The position numbers were made by a program, and so were the translations under genes. Of a stretch of 64,000 nt of DNA, positions 44,318 through 54,597 are shown piece by piece. The DNA is from Macrothele yani (taxonomy: Eukaryota > Arthropoda > Arachnida > Araneae > Macrothelidae). Below the pieces are notes generated by a model, which was given only the letters and a program-made list of their open reading frames with translations, was not told the origin of the DNA and did not search any database. Every line of letters starts with the position of its first letter. Positions within the stretch are counted from its first letter, which is position 1. The stretch is from NCBI GenBank assembly GCA_039090855.1, contig CM077005.1:72660607-72724606 (forward strand). Reading direction: 5' to 3'.

Positions 44318-45600
44318 ATTGGGTTGGTGTGAATGAAATGTCCGGCAAAGGACCAGCACACGTGGACGGCGAGAACGGAAAAGTAGGACAACTTACCTAC
44401 GCAAAATAATCCCCCTCGGCATTGACACATAGTTGCCATTTGTCCGATAAGGCCATGAACCCGGAACGAAAAACGTCTTGTGGTTGGAACCAGAAGAAGT
44501 CATTAACTGCATGTTGAACCTCGTTGTCTGTTGTGAACTGTTTCCCGGGCAGGAAGTGATCCAGGCGACGAAACATATAATAGTCCGTAGGAGACAAGTC
44601 TGGGGAATAGACAGCATGAGGTAGTGCTATATAGCTCAAGGCATTTAGTGTGAACATCGTTCGTTGTGCGACAAGTGGCCGTGTGTGTCCTGGAGCAGAA
44701 GAGCACAATGTCTTTTGACCAAATACGGTTGTTTCTGTCGCAATGTACGATGCATCTGGTGTATTTCAGCACAATAATGTTCTGCTGTGATGGTTTGGCC
44801 TCTTGCGAAGAAACTCCGAGGAATTATTCCAGCTGTGGACTACCAGACAAGGAGCATCATCTTCTTGGTGTGTAGGGGTTGCTTAGGATGCCGAACAACA
44901 GGCTGTGCCTTGTTTAATCATTGTACAGATCGTTTTCGTTTATCATAAAGGATGTGACGATTTTATGTGACGATTCGATGCAGTAGAGGGCCCTGTTTAT
45001 TCCTGGCAAGCAGCGACGTTCAGACTTCCAAACGCTTAGTCTTGTTGGCAGATATCAACTCATGCGGCAACCACGTGTCCGGCTTTTAGACCTTACCCAG
45101 CGCATCCAGACGCCAAAAAACTGCCATGTGGTGAACACCCGCCTCTTCCGTTATCTCAAGATACATTTTTCGGGGGTCCTCTTCAACCACACGTAACAGA
45201 ATATCTTCAGAAACGGAAACAGGACGGTGAAAAAGTGCTTCGTTTTGCAGGGCCGTATCTCATCCTCGAAACTTCACAAATCATCGCTGAATGGTTCGTT
45301 CGTTGGGTGTATTCTCCACAAACGCTTTGTTAACGTTTCGAGAAGCAATTCTTGAAGAATGGCCCAGTCCAAATTCATACAAGATGATGACTCAAATCTG
45401 GCATCTGTATATTTCCTTTGCAAGCCCCGTTACGTCCAAACAAACCACGCCTGAACCTTGTTCTTCACAGACGTGCTAGCTATTTATAGTAACTCTGTGA
45501 CGTAATACCCGAAACACCTGTGGGTGGTTATATTCCGCTGAGGTGGGGGCGTGTCTCCACTGCTCGTTCGGGCCCAACATTTCATTCGCACCAACCCATT
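44318..45600 (-). mobile_element. mariner element with terminal repeats
   Basis: The left end TTGGGTTGGTGTGAATGAAA and the inverted right end ATGGGTTGGTGCGAATGAAA match over about 23 bp. The length of 1.28 kb is normal for mariner. Confidence 0.88.
44393..45480 (-). pseudogene. mariner transposase (decayed)
   Basis: Minus-strand pieces in order: LGKV-stop-KPDTWLPHELISANK, TSLLARNKQGPLLHRIVT, CSLSGSPQLE, then the frame 44397-44708 with APGHTRPLVAQRTMFTLNAL, HAVYSPDLSPTDYYMFRRLD and ALSDKWQLCVNAEGDYFA-stop. The order WxPHELxxxNK...RIVT...YSPDLSPTDY is the mariner pattern, with a final catalytic Asp (PTDY). The second Asp block is lost (SAPGHTRP). Many stops in the N-terminal half. Confidence 0.88.
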
Positions 45601-46030
45601 ATTTTGTTCTGACTCACTGTCAGTGTTGCCATAATGTACGAGTTGTTCGTGGAGGTATTGTGCCGTAAAGTGAAAAAAGCTTTCACCAAAAGCCATCCAA
45701 ATTTATATAAGAAAATACAGAAACTCAAAAGGAAGTGTAAATAGAGTTATAGATCTCAGCTTATGCTAGACGAGTTGGTTCTCTTGATTTATACTACACG
45801 GTGACGTCATACAGAAGCAGATTGTCCCACCGGGACAGCGGGATATTTTACGGAGGACCACTAGATAAATGCTCCACTATTTGTCGTCGTATCGTCTTTG
45901 TCTGGAATGTTTGGAAAGAACGAATAATTATTTTGATACTTATGAATGAGAATCGTAACTTCATTTGTGCTTTATATTGCAATCTGTTTAAAACGCTATT
46001 GTCTTAAAAATGGCGTTTCATTCAATCTAT
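45601..46030. other. No recognised feature
   Basis: Spacer between a mariner and TcA copy 3. Confidence 0.4.
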
Positions 46031-47290
46031 ATATACACCATATTCGCAAAAGTCACGGGACACCTACAAGAGAAACAATATAGCATTTATTGACATACAT
46101 TAGTACGGTGTCGGTAAACCTTCGGCCTTGGTGTCGGTCCACCTTAAGCATGACCCTTCGATACATGCTTTCGACAAGGTTTTGGAACACAGCAATAGGT
46201 AAGGGCTTTCACTCAGTACATAATGCTGCTGCTAACTGTTGTTTAGTAGTAAGCCTTGGTTCCAAACTTCTTATGGGGCGCTGTAATTCATCCCATAGGT
46301 GCTCTGTGGGATTAAGATCAGGGCTCTGTGCTGACCGGTCCACACACCATACGGAATTATCGTCAAACCACGGAGTAACAATCCTTGCTTTATGGCTCGG
46401 TGCATTATCCTGCAGGTGCCAACAAGGCTCGGTTCCATAGTATTGCCTCAGAGTTGGTAGGGCATAATTGTCCAGGATATCGAGGTAGTCGTGCCGGTTA
46501 ACAGGTTTGTCCACGATAACCAATCGGTCGGGACCATACCACGAAAAAACCCCACCCGAGTACACTGCCATCTCCAAACTTGACTGTAGGAACAATACAC
46601 TGTGGTAAATAGCGTTCCACCGGCTGCCGCCATACCCACAAATGGCCATCAGACTGATGGATTGTGTATTTGGATTCATTAGTCCATAGGACTCGTTTCC
46701 AATGATATACGGTCCACGATAAATTTTCTTTTCACCATTCTAAACGACGATTAACATTCCGAGTGGAGATGAAAGGCTTGTGAGCAGCCGCACGACCACA
46801 GTTACTCATGGAATGAAGTTCTCTACGAATGGTACGTGTACATACCGAGGTTCTAGCATTTTTACTCACCTGTACACTGTGGTCTTGTGCAGTACCCCAT
46901 TGATTAGCTGTAACGACTCTCCTGAGGCTTCGACGTCCTCTATCACTAATTTTCTTTAGTCTGCCGGTACGTTTTGCTACTTCAGGCACGCCATGTGTCT
47001 TCCACTTATTCAGTACATCCAAAAGAGTTGACTTGGGTATGTTTAAACGCCTCTCGGTTTCTCTTATGGACAACCACCTAATACAACACCCAACAATCTT
47101 TATTTTCTAAAAGTCAGTTCTCTCCCGCGGCCATATTTTCACTGAACCTCACAGTGCGGTATGATCGCAGTCAGCTGCAGGCTTGTTTTTATACCGTTTG
47201 CAGCTGTATTGCGCATCTTAACAGCGCAAAGGGATCCGTCCATTTGCTTTTGAAGGGGTGTCCGGTGGCTTTTGTCAATATAGTGTATAT
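46031..47290 (-). mobile_element. TcA transposon, copy 3 (uninterrupted)
   Basis: Ends ATATACACCATATTCGCAAA and TTTTGTCAATATAGTGTATA are imperfect inverted repeats. This copy has no insertion and gives the reference length of the family, about 1.26 kb. Confidence 0.9.
46100..47073 (-). pseudogene. TcA transposase, copy 3 (frameshifted)
   Basis: The N-terminal frame (46732-47073) reads MSIRETERRLNIPKSTLLDV, then GRRSLRRVVTANQWGTAQDH and RTIRRELHSM, the two DNA-binding helices of Tc1. A frame change near 46735 leads to [20 protein letters not shown]. The last frame (46209-46679) has LQDNAPSHKARIVTPWFDDN and AQSPDLNPTEHLWDELQRPI; D and E are 34 apart and both present. A stop at 46209 precedes the last codons, which run on in sequence to about 46100. 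Confidence 0.85.
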
Positions 47291-47871
47291 GCATGTTGGA
47301 CGTTTGCTCTAAAATGACAAAGCAAAATTCTTTCTACTTCATTGAATATTTCGACACTGGACCAAGCACCCTGTTAAAAATAAATTAAGTCGACTAGGGT
47401 TAAGCGTTGATCGTTGGACTTGTAGCCAAAGGGACACAGGTAGGCCGTACCCTACATTTGTGGTTTTGAAGAAGACAGTAGTAACAGTTTTGATGGTCCG
47501 TCATCTCCACACCCTTAACAACGTATAGACGTAAATTATTCGGCAGAGATGTTCCTAAATTCTTTATTAAAAGATAAACAACGATTTACAGGTACTGGTT
47601 CATGGATCATTAGGTAGTTCATGAGTTAAAATAATGGGTTGACATGAAAAGGTGTCTATTAAAAGAGGTGGTGCAAATCCGTTGCGCAGTATACTGTCAG
47701 TAACCAAATAAATATAATGATCTGGTACATCATCCCATTTTTGGTTTGATATGCTACTTTCAATCACAGGTGATTTTTTGAAATTCTTTCGAATTGCTGC
47801 TAAAATGTTTTCACGGCTGAATTAGTTTTACAATGCATATTTCAACAGTTCTTTCTACCAAGAGTTAACAG
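47291..47871. other. No recognised feature
   Basis: Spacer; nothing identifiable. Confidence 0.4.
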
Positions 47872-47884
47872 ATGTTCTATATGA

Positions 47885-48035
47885 GGGAACTTATGAGGTG
47901 TTCTCCTGTAGGTATACGTGCGTTTATGACAAGGCGTTCTCATGTGGGAATACGCGCGTTTATGACAAGGCGTTCTCATGTGGTTATACGAGCGTTTATG
48001 GCAAGGTGTTCTCCTGTGGGTATACGTGAGTTGAC
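47885..48035. repeat. 36-bp tandem repeat, four units
   Basis: Four copies of a 36-bp unit with landmarks GCGTTTATGACAAGGCGTTC and TCATGTGGGTATAC. Because 36 is a multiple of three, the plus strand stays open and would code the 12-residue repeat VGIRAFMTRRSH (frame 47872-48138). The repeat explains the open frame, so I do not call a gene. Confidence 0.85.
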
Positions 48036-48522
48036 TATAAGACTACAGTTCCGGTCCTGGTTTCGTCGACCCAATCCGTCTCTGACGTCATACGTGCTGA
48101 GGAGCCGTTTATGTGAAGAGGACAAGCGTACATTATAAACCAGTATCTCGGTTTGCATTTTTAAAATACAGTATTTTACTATGCTCAAAAGTAACATTTG
48201 TGTAGTAAATACAAATAAAACAAAATATATTAGCTAGAATGTGTTTCGTCTTCCTTTGATAACGTTTAAGGAATTTTGCTTGCATTGGATGCATTATAAT
48301 TAGTAAATGAACTCATTTAATGTAGCAGTTTTGGCCTCCTTCGGATTCACAACAACAATGCTGAAGCTTCGGACTGTTTTTTCATTTCATATTTCGATTT
48401 TATATCCATAATCGCAGGTAGAATAACTCTCGAGACTAACCGTAGGAAAGTTTCGAAGATGGCTAACATTGCATTATACAAGCTGCATTGCATCCCCTTT
48501 TGATTAACGCCAGATTTCATGA
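48036..48522. other. No recognised feature
   Basis: Spacer; nothing identifiable. Confidence 0.4.
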
Positions 48523-48950
48523 GCTGAATAAATTTTACTACTTCTTCTCAATGGTTTGCTTCATTAGTGTCTAAAAACATACCTCGCTAATGCAAAATTT
48601 GGATGAATGTAACTTCATTTTTTAAATGATTTGGGTTCCAAAGGACTTAAATAAAACCGAGTTAAAACGGGTTTGGTACATAAATTTAAAATTCCTGTCT
48701 TGTTAAATCTGCATACTGGTGAATAAATTTTACTACTTCTTTTCAAGGGTTTGCTTTATTAGTGTCTAAAAATGTACCTCTCTTTCTGTATAATACAGAG
48801 GAATATCACAGGTAAAGCAAAAGTTGGATGAATATAACCTACTGTTTTAGATTTTTTGGATGCTAAAGGACTTAAAAAAAGACCAAAATAAAACGGGCTT
48901 GGTAAATAAATTTAAAATCTCTGTCCTGTTAAATCTGTATACCAATTGAT
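48523..48950. repeat. Tandem duplication of about 200 bp
   Basis: Two diverged copies in direct order, starting GAATAAATTTTACTACTTCT (48526 and 48722) and each including TTAGTGTCTAAAAA, TTGGATGAAT, AAAGGACTTAAA and CCTGT(C/T)TTGTTAAATCTG. The second copy carries an extra piece near 48785-48815. Confidence 0.85.
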
Positions 48951-49860
48951 TCTTCTCAGAACAAAATATTTGTTGCATTTAAAATCTCAGGTCCATTTGA
49001 TGTCTGATAATTTCTTCATGCTATAATTTAGATGTGCTTTACCTTCCCGTGGAAAGTACCAATGCAATTTTGACAGCCCACACTCCCGGACCACATGACA
49101 TTTTAGTGAGTTTGAAACCGTATGTTTTCTCAAATGGCACGAACTCCCTCATCCGCTGATTAATTACGTTCACAATTAATGGACTGTGAGCATGAAAAAT
49201 CGTCAGAAATTCTGTAAATTTACTGGCACCATGTTAAAAATATTTAACCTATCTTTCATTTTCACGACTGGTTACATTGTCGGTGTTATACAGTAGAATC
49301 ATCGGTCATCGCGACTGCATTCGCTGGGCTTTGGTTGTCGCTACCGCGCTTGCTTTAATTTGTCAGTAATGTCGAGAACTTCCGACTTCAAGGATCTCGA
49401 TGGTTTCTGGTACTGTTATGCAGTTAAAAGATGCAGATATGTCGGTAATGTACGCTGTTGTCTTCAAGCATGTACGATAATTTAAGAGAGAATAGTCTTT
49501 TCAATTGAGCGATGATGACAAACATGCTTGCTGAAATTCAGTTTATATGCTAGGAACATGGCACTGATTTGACGATCAGCACAGAGCAATGCTTTGTGTG
49601 TCATTACACATTACTACGGAATCTTCTTATAGTAGGATCGGCTTCAGGAATTATACGATTCACGCAAAGTAAAAAAATGCATGACGGAAGTTGTGCCGCT
49701 TGGTTCTGACCATGTGACGTCAGATCTACTATTGTTTCGCCTTCGTAAGAAATGAGTAACTTCGTTTACTACATCTTTTATGCGGCGACTAAAACCCGAC
49801 ACAAGTTTTATCGGTAGCTTTTAAAAAAGCAATGATTGCCGTTAAGGTCATGTAACAGAG
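48951..49860. other. No recognised feature
   Basis: About 0.9 kb without a supported feature. Confidence 0.4.
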
Positions 49861-49863
49861 CTC

Positions 49864-49905
49864 TACACGGAAGAGCCAAAACATTATGACCAGCACGTGA
49901 GAATA
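49864..49905. repeat. Possible solo Tc1-type terminal repeat
   Basis: TACACGGAAGAGCCAAAACA followed by TTATGACCAG resembles terminal repeats of Tc1-like elements that start TACACTGAAGAGC. No matching inverted end or transposase is near, so this is only a possible remnant. Confidence 0.3.
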
Positions 49906-50000
49906 TTTCTTATTTTAAGATTACGCTGTTTCTACGAATTTATGCAGCTTAATTAGTTGGAAACTGTTGAGCAAAGAAATGCTAGTTAATTCCTGAAAAA

Positions 50001-50187
50001 CTGCCACGGTAGCACACTGGTCTAGTCGCTGAATTCTGAGCATTTTTTCGAGATGGGTCTCGGTTCTAATCCCGGTGAGGCATGGATGTTGTGTTTGCTA
50101 TACGGCACTGGTTGTCTCCCTTCCCTGGAACAAGTGGCCCTAAATTAGAAACGGGCGACGGCTAATAGCCCACTCAAAAAAGTGTAT
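50001..50187 (+). repeat. tRNA-derived SINE, older copy
   Basis: Plus-strand copy with head CTGCCACGGTAGCACACTGG, B-box-like GGTTCTAATCC and body CCTAAATTAGAAACGGGCGA. The tail is truncated at CCCACTCAAAAAA. Confidence 0.82.
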
Positions 50188-50205
50188 GTTTTTTTTATCA
50201 TTGGA

Positions 50206-50640
50206 CAGCCGCGCAGTGGTCTAAGCGATATCCTCTGATCATTCGTCCGGCCACCCCGGTGGCGCAGTGGTCTAAGGCGCTGGCCTCTGATTATTCGTCC
50301 GAAAGGGGTCCGGGTTCGAATCCCGGTCAGTCATGGATGTTGTGTATGTCTTATGGCACTGGCTCTCTCCCTTCCGTGGAACCAGTGACCCTAAATTAGG
50401 GACGGGCGACTGCTTATAGCCCATTGAGTTGCTCACGGTGGTCGTTAAACCTCCAATGAAAAAAAAAAAATCATTCGTCCGAAAGGGTGCAGGTTCGAAT
50501 CCCGGTAAGGCATGGATGTTGTGTTTGTCTTACGGCACTGGTTCTCTCCCTTCCCTGGAACCAGTGACCCTAAATTAGGGACCGGCGACTGCTTATAGCC
50601 CATTGAGTTGCTCACGGTGGTCGTTAAATCTCCAAACAAT
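50206..50640 (+). repeat. SINE containing a second SINE (nested pair)
   Basis: The outer SINE starts at 50206 (GCCGCGCAGTGGTCTAAGCG), is broken after ATCATTCGTCCG (50238-50249) and resumes with TCATTCGTCCG (50471-50481), running to about 50640. The inner SINE occupies 50250-50469 with an A-tail at 50457-50470. The repeated 11-12 bp are its target duplication, taken from the loop of the outer tRNA-like head. Confidence 0.93.
50250..50469 (+). repeat. Inner SINE of the nested pair
   Basis: Near-consensus copy: CCACCCCGGTGGCGCAGTGG, A-box TGGTCTAAGG, B-box GGTTCGAATCC, body CCTAAATTAGGGACGGGCGA, tail GTCGTTAAACCTCCAATG plus A-run. Both polymerase III boxes are intact. Confidence 0.92.
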
Positions 50641-51257
50641 ACCAATACTAATTACCATTGGACTCGCATACGTCATCAGAGCCAATTAATGATTCGAGGA
50701 ATTTTGGGATACTTAGCATGACGTCACGAACTCAGTGCACATGTACATTTCATCTGTAAATGCTCTGGTTGCTTGTACTTGGCCACAATTGGAGTTGTAG
50801 TTTGGGCACACAAAATGAGGAACAAAGCTTCTAGGCTCGCTGTTCACAAACAACCGTGTGGTTCAGAAACTAATCTGCTCCTCTGATCCCAGGGCTCAGT
50901 CTAGCCGTCATACAAGCCTGCATGTCATTCTGATGTTTCTCTTGAGAGGTTGTCCTGTTCTCAGTCTGTTTCCTTCCATACCTTCGGCGGGTTTACTCTT
51001 ACTAAGGGGAATACTATCCTTCCTAATGAGCCAATAACGTTTCAAGCCAATCTCTTGAAGCTTCGTGATCACACAATTATGTAAGCCTAGTACCGTGTGG
51101 AATCTTAATACCTCATGTATTAGTTTGTCATGGTAATGAGTTAGGCGTTGTGCGTGTAACAGAACAATCACAGTGACTATGGTATCTACATATCGCATTC
51201 CAGTCTTTCCTTACAGTACGTTGAGATACAGAAGTGTTCAGAATACACCTCCTAATA
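50641..51257. other. No recognised feature
   Basis: Spacer; the minus-strand frame 50908-51198 resembles nothing known to me. Confidence 0.4.
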
Positions 51258-51284
51258 ATAATCTATTTATTAATATATTAGTAC

Positions 51285-51530
51285 AACAAGAACAGCCGCC
51301 CCGGTGGCGCAGTGGTCTAAGGCGCTGGCCTCTGATCATTCGTCCGTAAGGGGTCCGGGTTCGAATCCCGGTGAGGCATGGATGTTGTGTTTGTCTTACG
51401 GCACTGGCTCTCTCGCTTCCCTGGAACCAGTGACCCTAAATTAGGGACGGGCGACTGCTTATAGCCCATTGAGTTGCTCACGGTGGTCGTTAAACCTCCA
51501 ATTAAAAAAAAAGAAAAAAAAACAAGAACA
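51285..51530 (+). repeat. Young SINE in the left terminal copy of the Penelope element
   Basis: SINE at 51295-51520 with head GCCGCCCCGGTGGCGCAGTG, perfect B-box GGTTCGAATCC and A-rich tail. AACAAGAACA flanks it at 51285-51294 and 51521-51530 (10-bp target duplication). The empty site is preserved in the inverted partner near 58680-58690. Confidence 0.94.
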
Positions 51531-51860
51531 ATTTCCGTTTCTAGGTGTAATATACTACGACATTTAAAATTGCGAGCTTTCGCTGCCACGGGTAGCTGCT
51601 TCAGGCTGAGAAACATAAATAACAACAGAATCTGAAAAAGAACTCAAACTTCAAAACAAAATTGTAATATGGCGCTTTGCGAAATTCGCGCTAACCAGAA
51701 TTTTATCATGCTTCGCGCTGTAAGTGACGATGCTGAATGTTGAGAATTTTGTGCCAAATAGGGGAGCTGTCCGTGGTAACTGCTGTGTTCGACGTATCGT
51801 CGCACGTTAAAATTTCAGTCGATTCTCTGACGGCCGAAGCTCTGAGACATCGTATAGGAT
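51531..51860 (-). repeat. Inverted copy of the Penelope 3' terminal block
   Basis: On the minus strand this repeats 58340-58690: GTCAGAGAATCGACTGAAAT, ACGATACGTCGAACACAGCA, CTCCCCTATTTGGCACAAAA, TGATAAAATTCTGGTTAGCG and the GAAAGCTCGCAATTTTAAAT end. The hammerhead-like core is changed here (CTGAAGC and a mismatch in the stem). Confidence 0.92.
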
Positions 51861-51975
51861 ATGGATTCTTTTATGGACTTTAAACACTATAGAATGAAAT
51901 TAGAGGAAGAGAGATGCCACTTCAAGTTTCTCAAGGCCTGCAAAGAATGGAAAGTCATACCAATTTTTCTTCAAA
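51861..51975 (+). pseudogene. Penelope ORF, N-terminal fragment
   Basis: Starts MDSFMDFKHYRMKLEEERCH and continues FKFLKACKEWKVIPIFLQI up to the foldback insertion. The 'CxxxxxFLxxCxxxxVIPxxL' type segment is common near the N-terminus of Penelope ORFs. The sequence across the insertion, CAAA then TTTGTTTTGC at 56234, keeps reading as LQICFAFYTSK. Confidence 0.7.
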
Positions 51976-52985
51976 TTGGGTGGCCACTCCCCACCCCCAC
52001 GTTTTCACAGTATGACGTCATTCAAGATGGCCGCCATTTTCCCACTTGCCTCCTGTTAAAGTAAGCGTTTTAGCGAAAACGGGGAGATTTATTGAAAAGA
52101 TGTTCAGCGTTCAATCGTCTACAAATTTGCTTCTGACTATTTTCTTGATTTCTTAAACCATTATTCCAGGAAAGCAACCTTTTCATACTGAATTACGCCA
52201 ATACTGTCCTTAAGCAAGATTTAACACTAACAATGAGAAAACATATATTCAATGAAATTGTTTATAAAGTTCACTCCGTTTAATTCATATTACGTAAACA
52301 ATATACACTTGCAAATCCTTAAAAACATTTTGGTAATTCTTTACAAAGAAATTCTATACAAGACCAAGCCGTGCTAATTTTATAATCTTTAAACACTTTG
52401 GTTTATAAATGTAAAAGACAATGTACATTATCGTTTTAAGTAAAATGTTTTTTATGTTTCTTTAGTAACAACATTAAACTAAATATGGGTTTCTACAATC
52501 GATTTTATAAATGTTAACACTGTTGCATTTGCAAAAGAAACAACATGGAACTTCTGAGTCCCTACCCACCTAACTTGATCTAGCGCACTTCATGAATGTA
52601 CAAATTGTACATGCTCCAATGTAGTCGTCTGATTGAGGAAAAATGTATTTTGATGGCATCAGAACACTATCTGTCATTTCAAAGCCGAACTTAAGTGGAT
52701 CCAATGTCTCTTGTGCTTCATCCAGGCAGTGTATCATTAGGTAGGTGTGGAAGAAAGCACGACGATGTCCCTGTGCAGTGGTACTTGTCTGGAGGTAGGT
52801 CATCGAGAGAAATACTTTTCCCCCATGGATGTCCTTTCATATCCTGAACTCATCAAGTGTCTTGCAAGACGTGCCTTTCTTCAAGAATTGAACAAAGTAC
52901 TGTTCGGCAAGTGACATGATTCTGTCGAGCTCTGGAGAAAGTGCTGACACGCCACACTCTTTCAGATACTGCACAGGATTACAGC

Positions 52986-53781
52986 CAACTATAACGAAGT
53001 GAATTTCTCCGTCATTATTATCCGCGCCGGGGTTCGAACCCGGGTCCACTCATTCCGGAATAAGTTGCTCTACCAATTAAGCTACGCGGACATTAATTCT
53101 AATTGCTATCTGCCTTTATGTCGTGTGCGTCCTTCTGGCAGGTACGTCACATCTCCTGGTACGTTACATCATCTCCCCCTTATTTTTCTTTTGAAGTGCT
53201 GCTCATATTTTTCCTATCTCGCGGTGTGGAAATAACATCACACCAATGCGAGATTTTGAACGGTCGGGTCATCCGGATAGTTCGGGCGCCATTATAACGA
53301 AGTGAATTTCTCCGTCATTTTTGGTCTACGCCGGGATTCGAACCCGAGTACGCTTATTCCGGAACAAGTTGCTCTACCAATTAAGCTACGCGGACATTTA
53401 TTCTGATTCCTATCTGCCTTTATGTCGTGTGCGTCCTTCTGGCAGGTACGTCACATCTCCTGGTACGTTACATCATCTCCCCCTTATTTTTCTTTTGAAG
53501 TGCTGCTCATATTTTTCCTATCTCGCGGTGTGGAAATAACATCACACCAATGCGAGATTTTGAACGGTCGGGTCATCCGGATAGTTCGGGCGCCATTATA
53601 ACGAAGTGAATTACTCCGTCATTTTTGGTCTACGCCGGGATTCGAACCCGAGTACGCTTATTCCGGAACAAGTTGCTCTACCAATTAAGCTACGCGGACA
53701 TTTATTCTGATTCCTATCTGCCTTTATGTCGTGTGCGTCCTTCTGGCAGGTACGTCACATCTCCTGGTACGTTACACAACT
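52986..53781 (-). mobile_element. TRIM-type LTR array with tRNA-like LTRs
   Basis: Three 179-180-bp direct repeats (52990-53168, 53293-53472, 53597-53776) alternate with two internal segments of about 125 bp. On the minus strand each LTR runs TGTAACGTACC...CTTCGTTATA. Just behind each of the two upstream LTRs lies TGGCGCCCGAAC (complement at 53280-53291 and 53584-53595), a lysine-tRNA primer-binding site. A purine tract AAAAATAAGGGGGAGA precedes the next LTR. CAAC(T) flanks the array at 52986-52990 and 53777-53781. There is no coding capacity, so this is a miniature LTR retrotransposon mobilised by other elements' enzymes. It lies in the left arm of the foldback. Confidence 0.85.
53629..53700 (-). 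other. tRNA-like sequence inside the TRIM LTR (representative copy)
   Basis: Minus strand: GTCCGCGTAGCTTAATTGGT, then AGAGCAACTTGTTCCGGAAT, then a T-arm CTCGGGTTCGAATCCCGGCG. A-box-like and B-box (GGTTCGAATCC) are both present. The anticodon arm closes over TTCCGGAA, giving no normal seven-base loop, so this is a tRNA-derived pol III unit rather than a tRNA gene. Equivalent copies lie at about 53025-53092 and 53325-53396, and on the plus strand at 63825-63897. Confidence 0.75.
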
Positions 53782-54597
53782 ACAGATTTTTTGGTACCAA
53801 ATTTGCTCGTATAATCAGCACTAGAAAGAGCATAAAGTGCTGTTAATGCCTGGCACATGTCTTGTCCCAGTGTCTCAGCTAACATCTGGATTGGAACAAG
53901 TCTTTTTGTGTCACCAACGCCAGTTCTTAGCCACACTTCAGTCACTCCTAGGGCGTGGAACCTTTTGTAGTGAAATAGAGAAAAAATGCAAACCGAGATA
54001 CTGGATCTGTTTAATAGGTCTTGTCACCATCAAGGTTTTCAAACTGTTTGTTATATGTTTTTGTGGTAACAATTTGGTTGATGATGAGAGCCAGAAAGTT
54101 TCCATTTGAATTGGTAGATTAACTTCTGATGATATTTTAGACAAAATTATGACATTGCTTTTTTGCCTCGATAGACGTTCAGAGCCTTTAGGAGAGCACT
54201 CTTGGTAAATATCGAAGATATGGTCTACCCTGGAAAGACCAGCTGAGAGTGATGATGTAAACGCCGAGTAAGAAGTGGCAACATCACCAAACGTTTTCTT
54301 TTCCTTTGTTACCACCTTTCTCAAGCAGTTCAGAACGTCTATGATGAAACAAGTATTTGCATCTGTCTGAAATTATGCTGCTTTTGTGTCTTCACTCAGA
54401 ATGCTTTCTAGTTCCTGCATAAGAGTACTTTTTTGCTTTTAACAAGAAGACCATTCTCATCAAAAAGCATTGAAATATCTGATAACTCAAACTGAAACAG
54501 ACGTGCCAGTTCATACCCACGAAGTTGAGCGATCTGAAGTATTCTGTTCATAAAAGTCTTAAAACACTTTATATTTAACTCATCTTTTCCTTTTATA

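Larger units (their letters stand above)
52570..54597 (-). pseudogene. Nuclease-like gene, left-arm copy (broken)
   Basis: Minus-strand pieces in order: PIKGKDELNIKCFKTFMNRI, LRGYELARLFQFELSDISML, MQELESILSEDTKAA, NCLRKVVTKEKKTFGDVATS, VDHIFDIYQECSPKGSERLS, SNVIILSKISSE, KLLPQKHITNSLKTLMV. After a deletion and the TRIM insertion come CNPVQYLKECGVSALSPELD, MSLAEQYFVQFLKKGTSCKT, then LMIHCLDEAQETLDPLKFGF and SKYIFPQSDDYIGACTICTF. The 5' part up to VDHIFD is present only in this copy. Frames break at about five places. See the right-arm copy for function. Confidence 0.7.

Noticed and set aside
48523..48950. LTR pair of a retrotransposon
   Set aside because: The two copies are adjacent with no internal region, primer site or target duplication; a tandem duplication is simpler.
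50274..50340. tRNA gene on the plus strand (SINE head)
   Set aside because: It is the tRNA-like head of a repeated SINE with body and A-tail, not a free tRNA gene.
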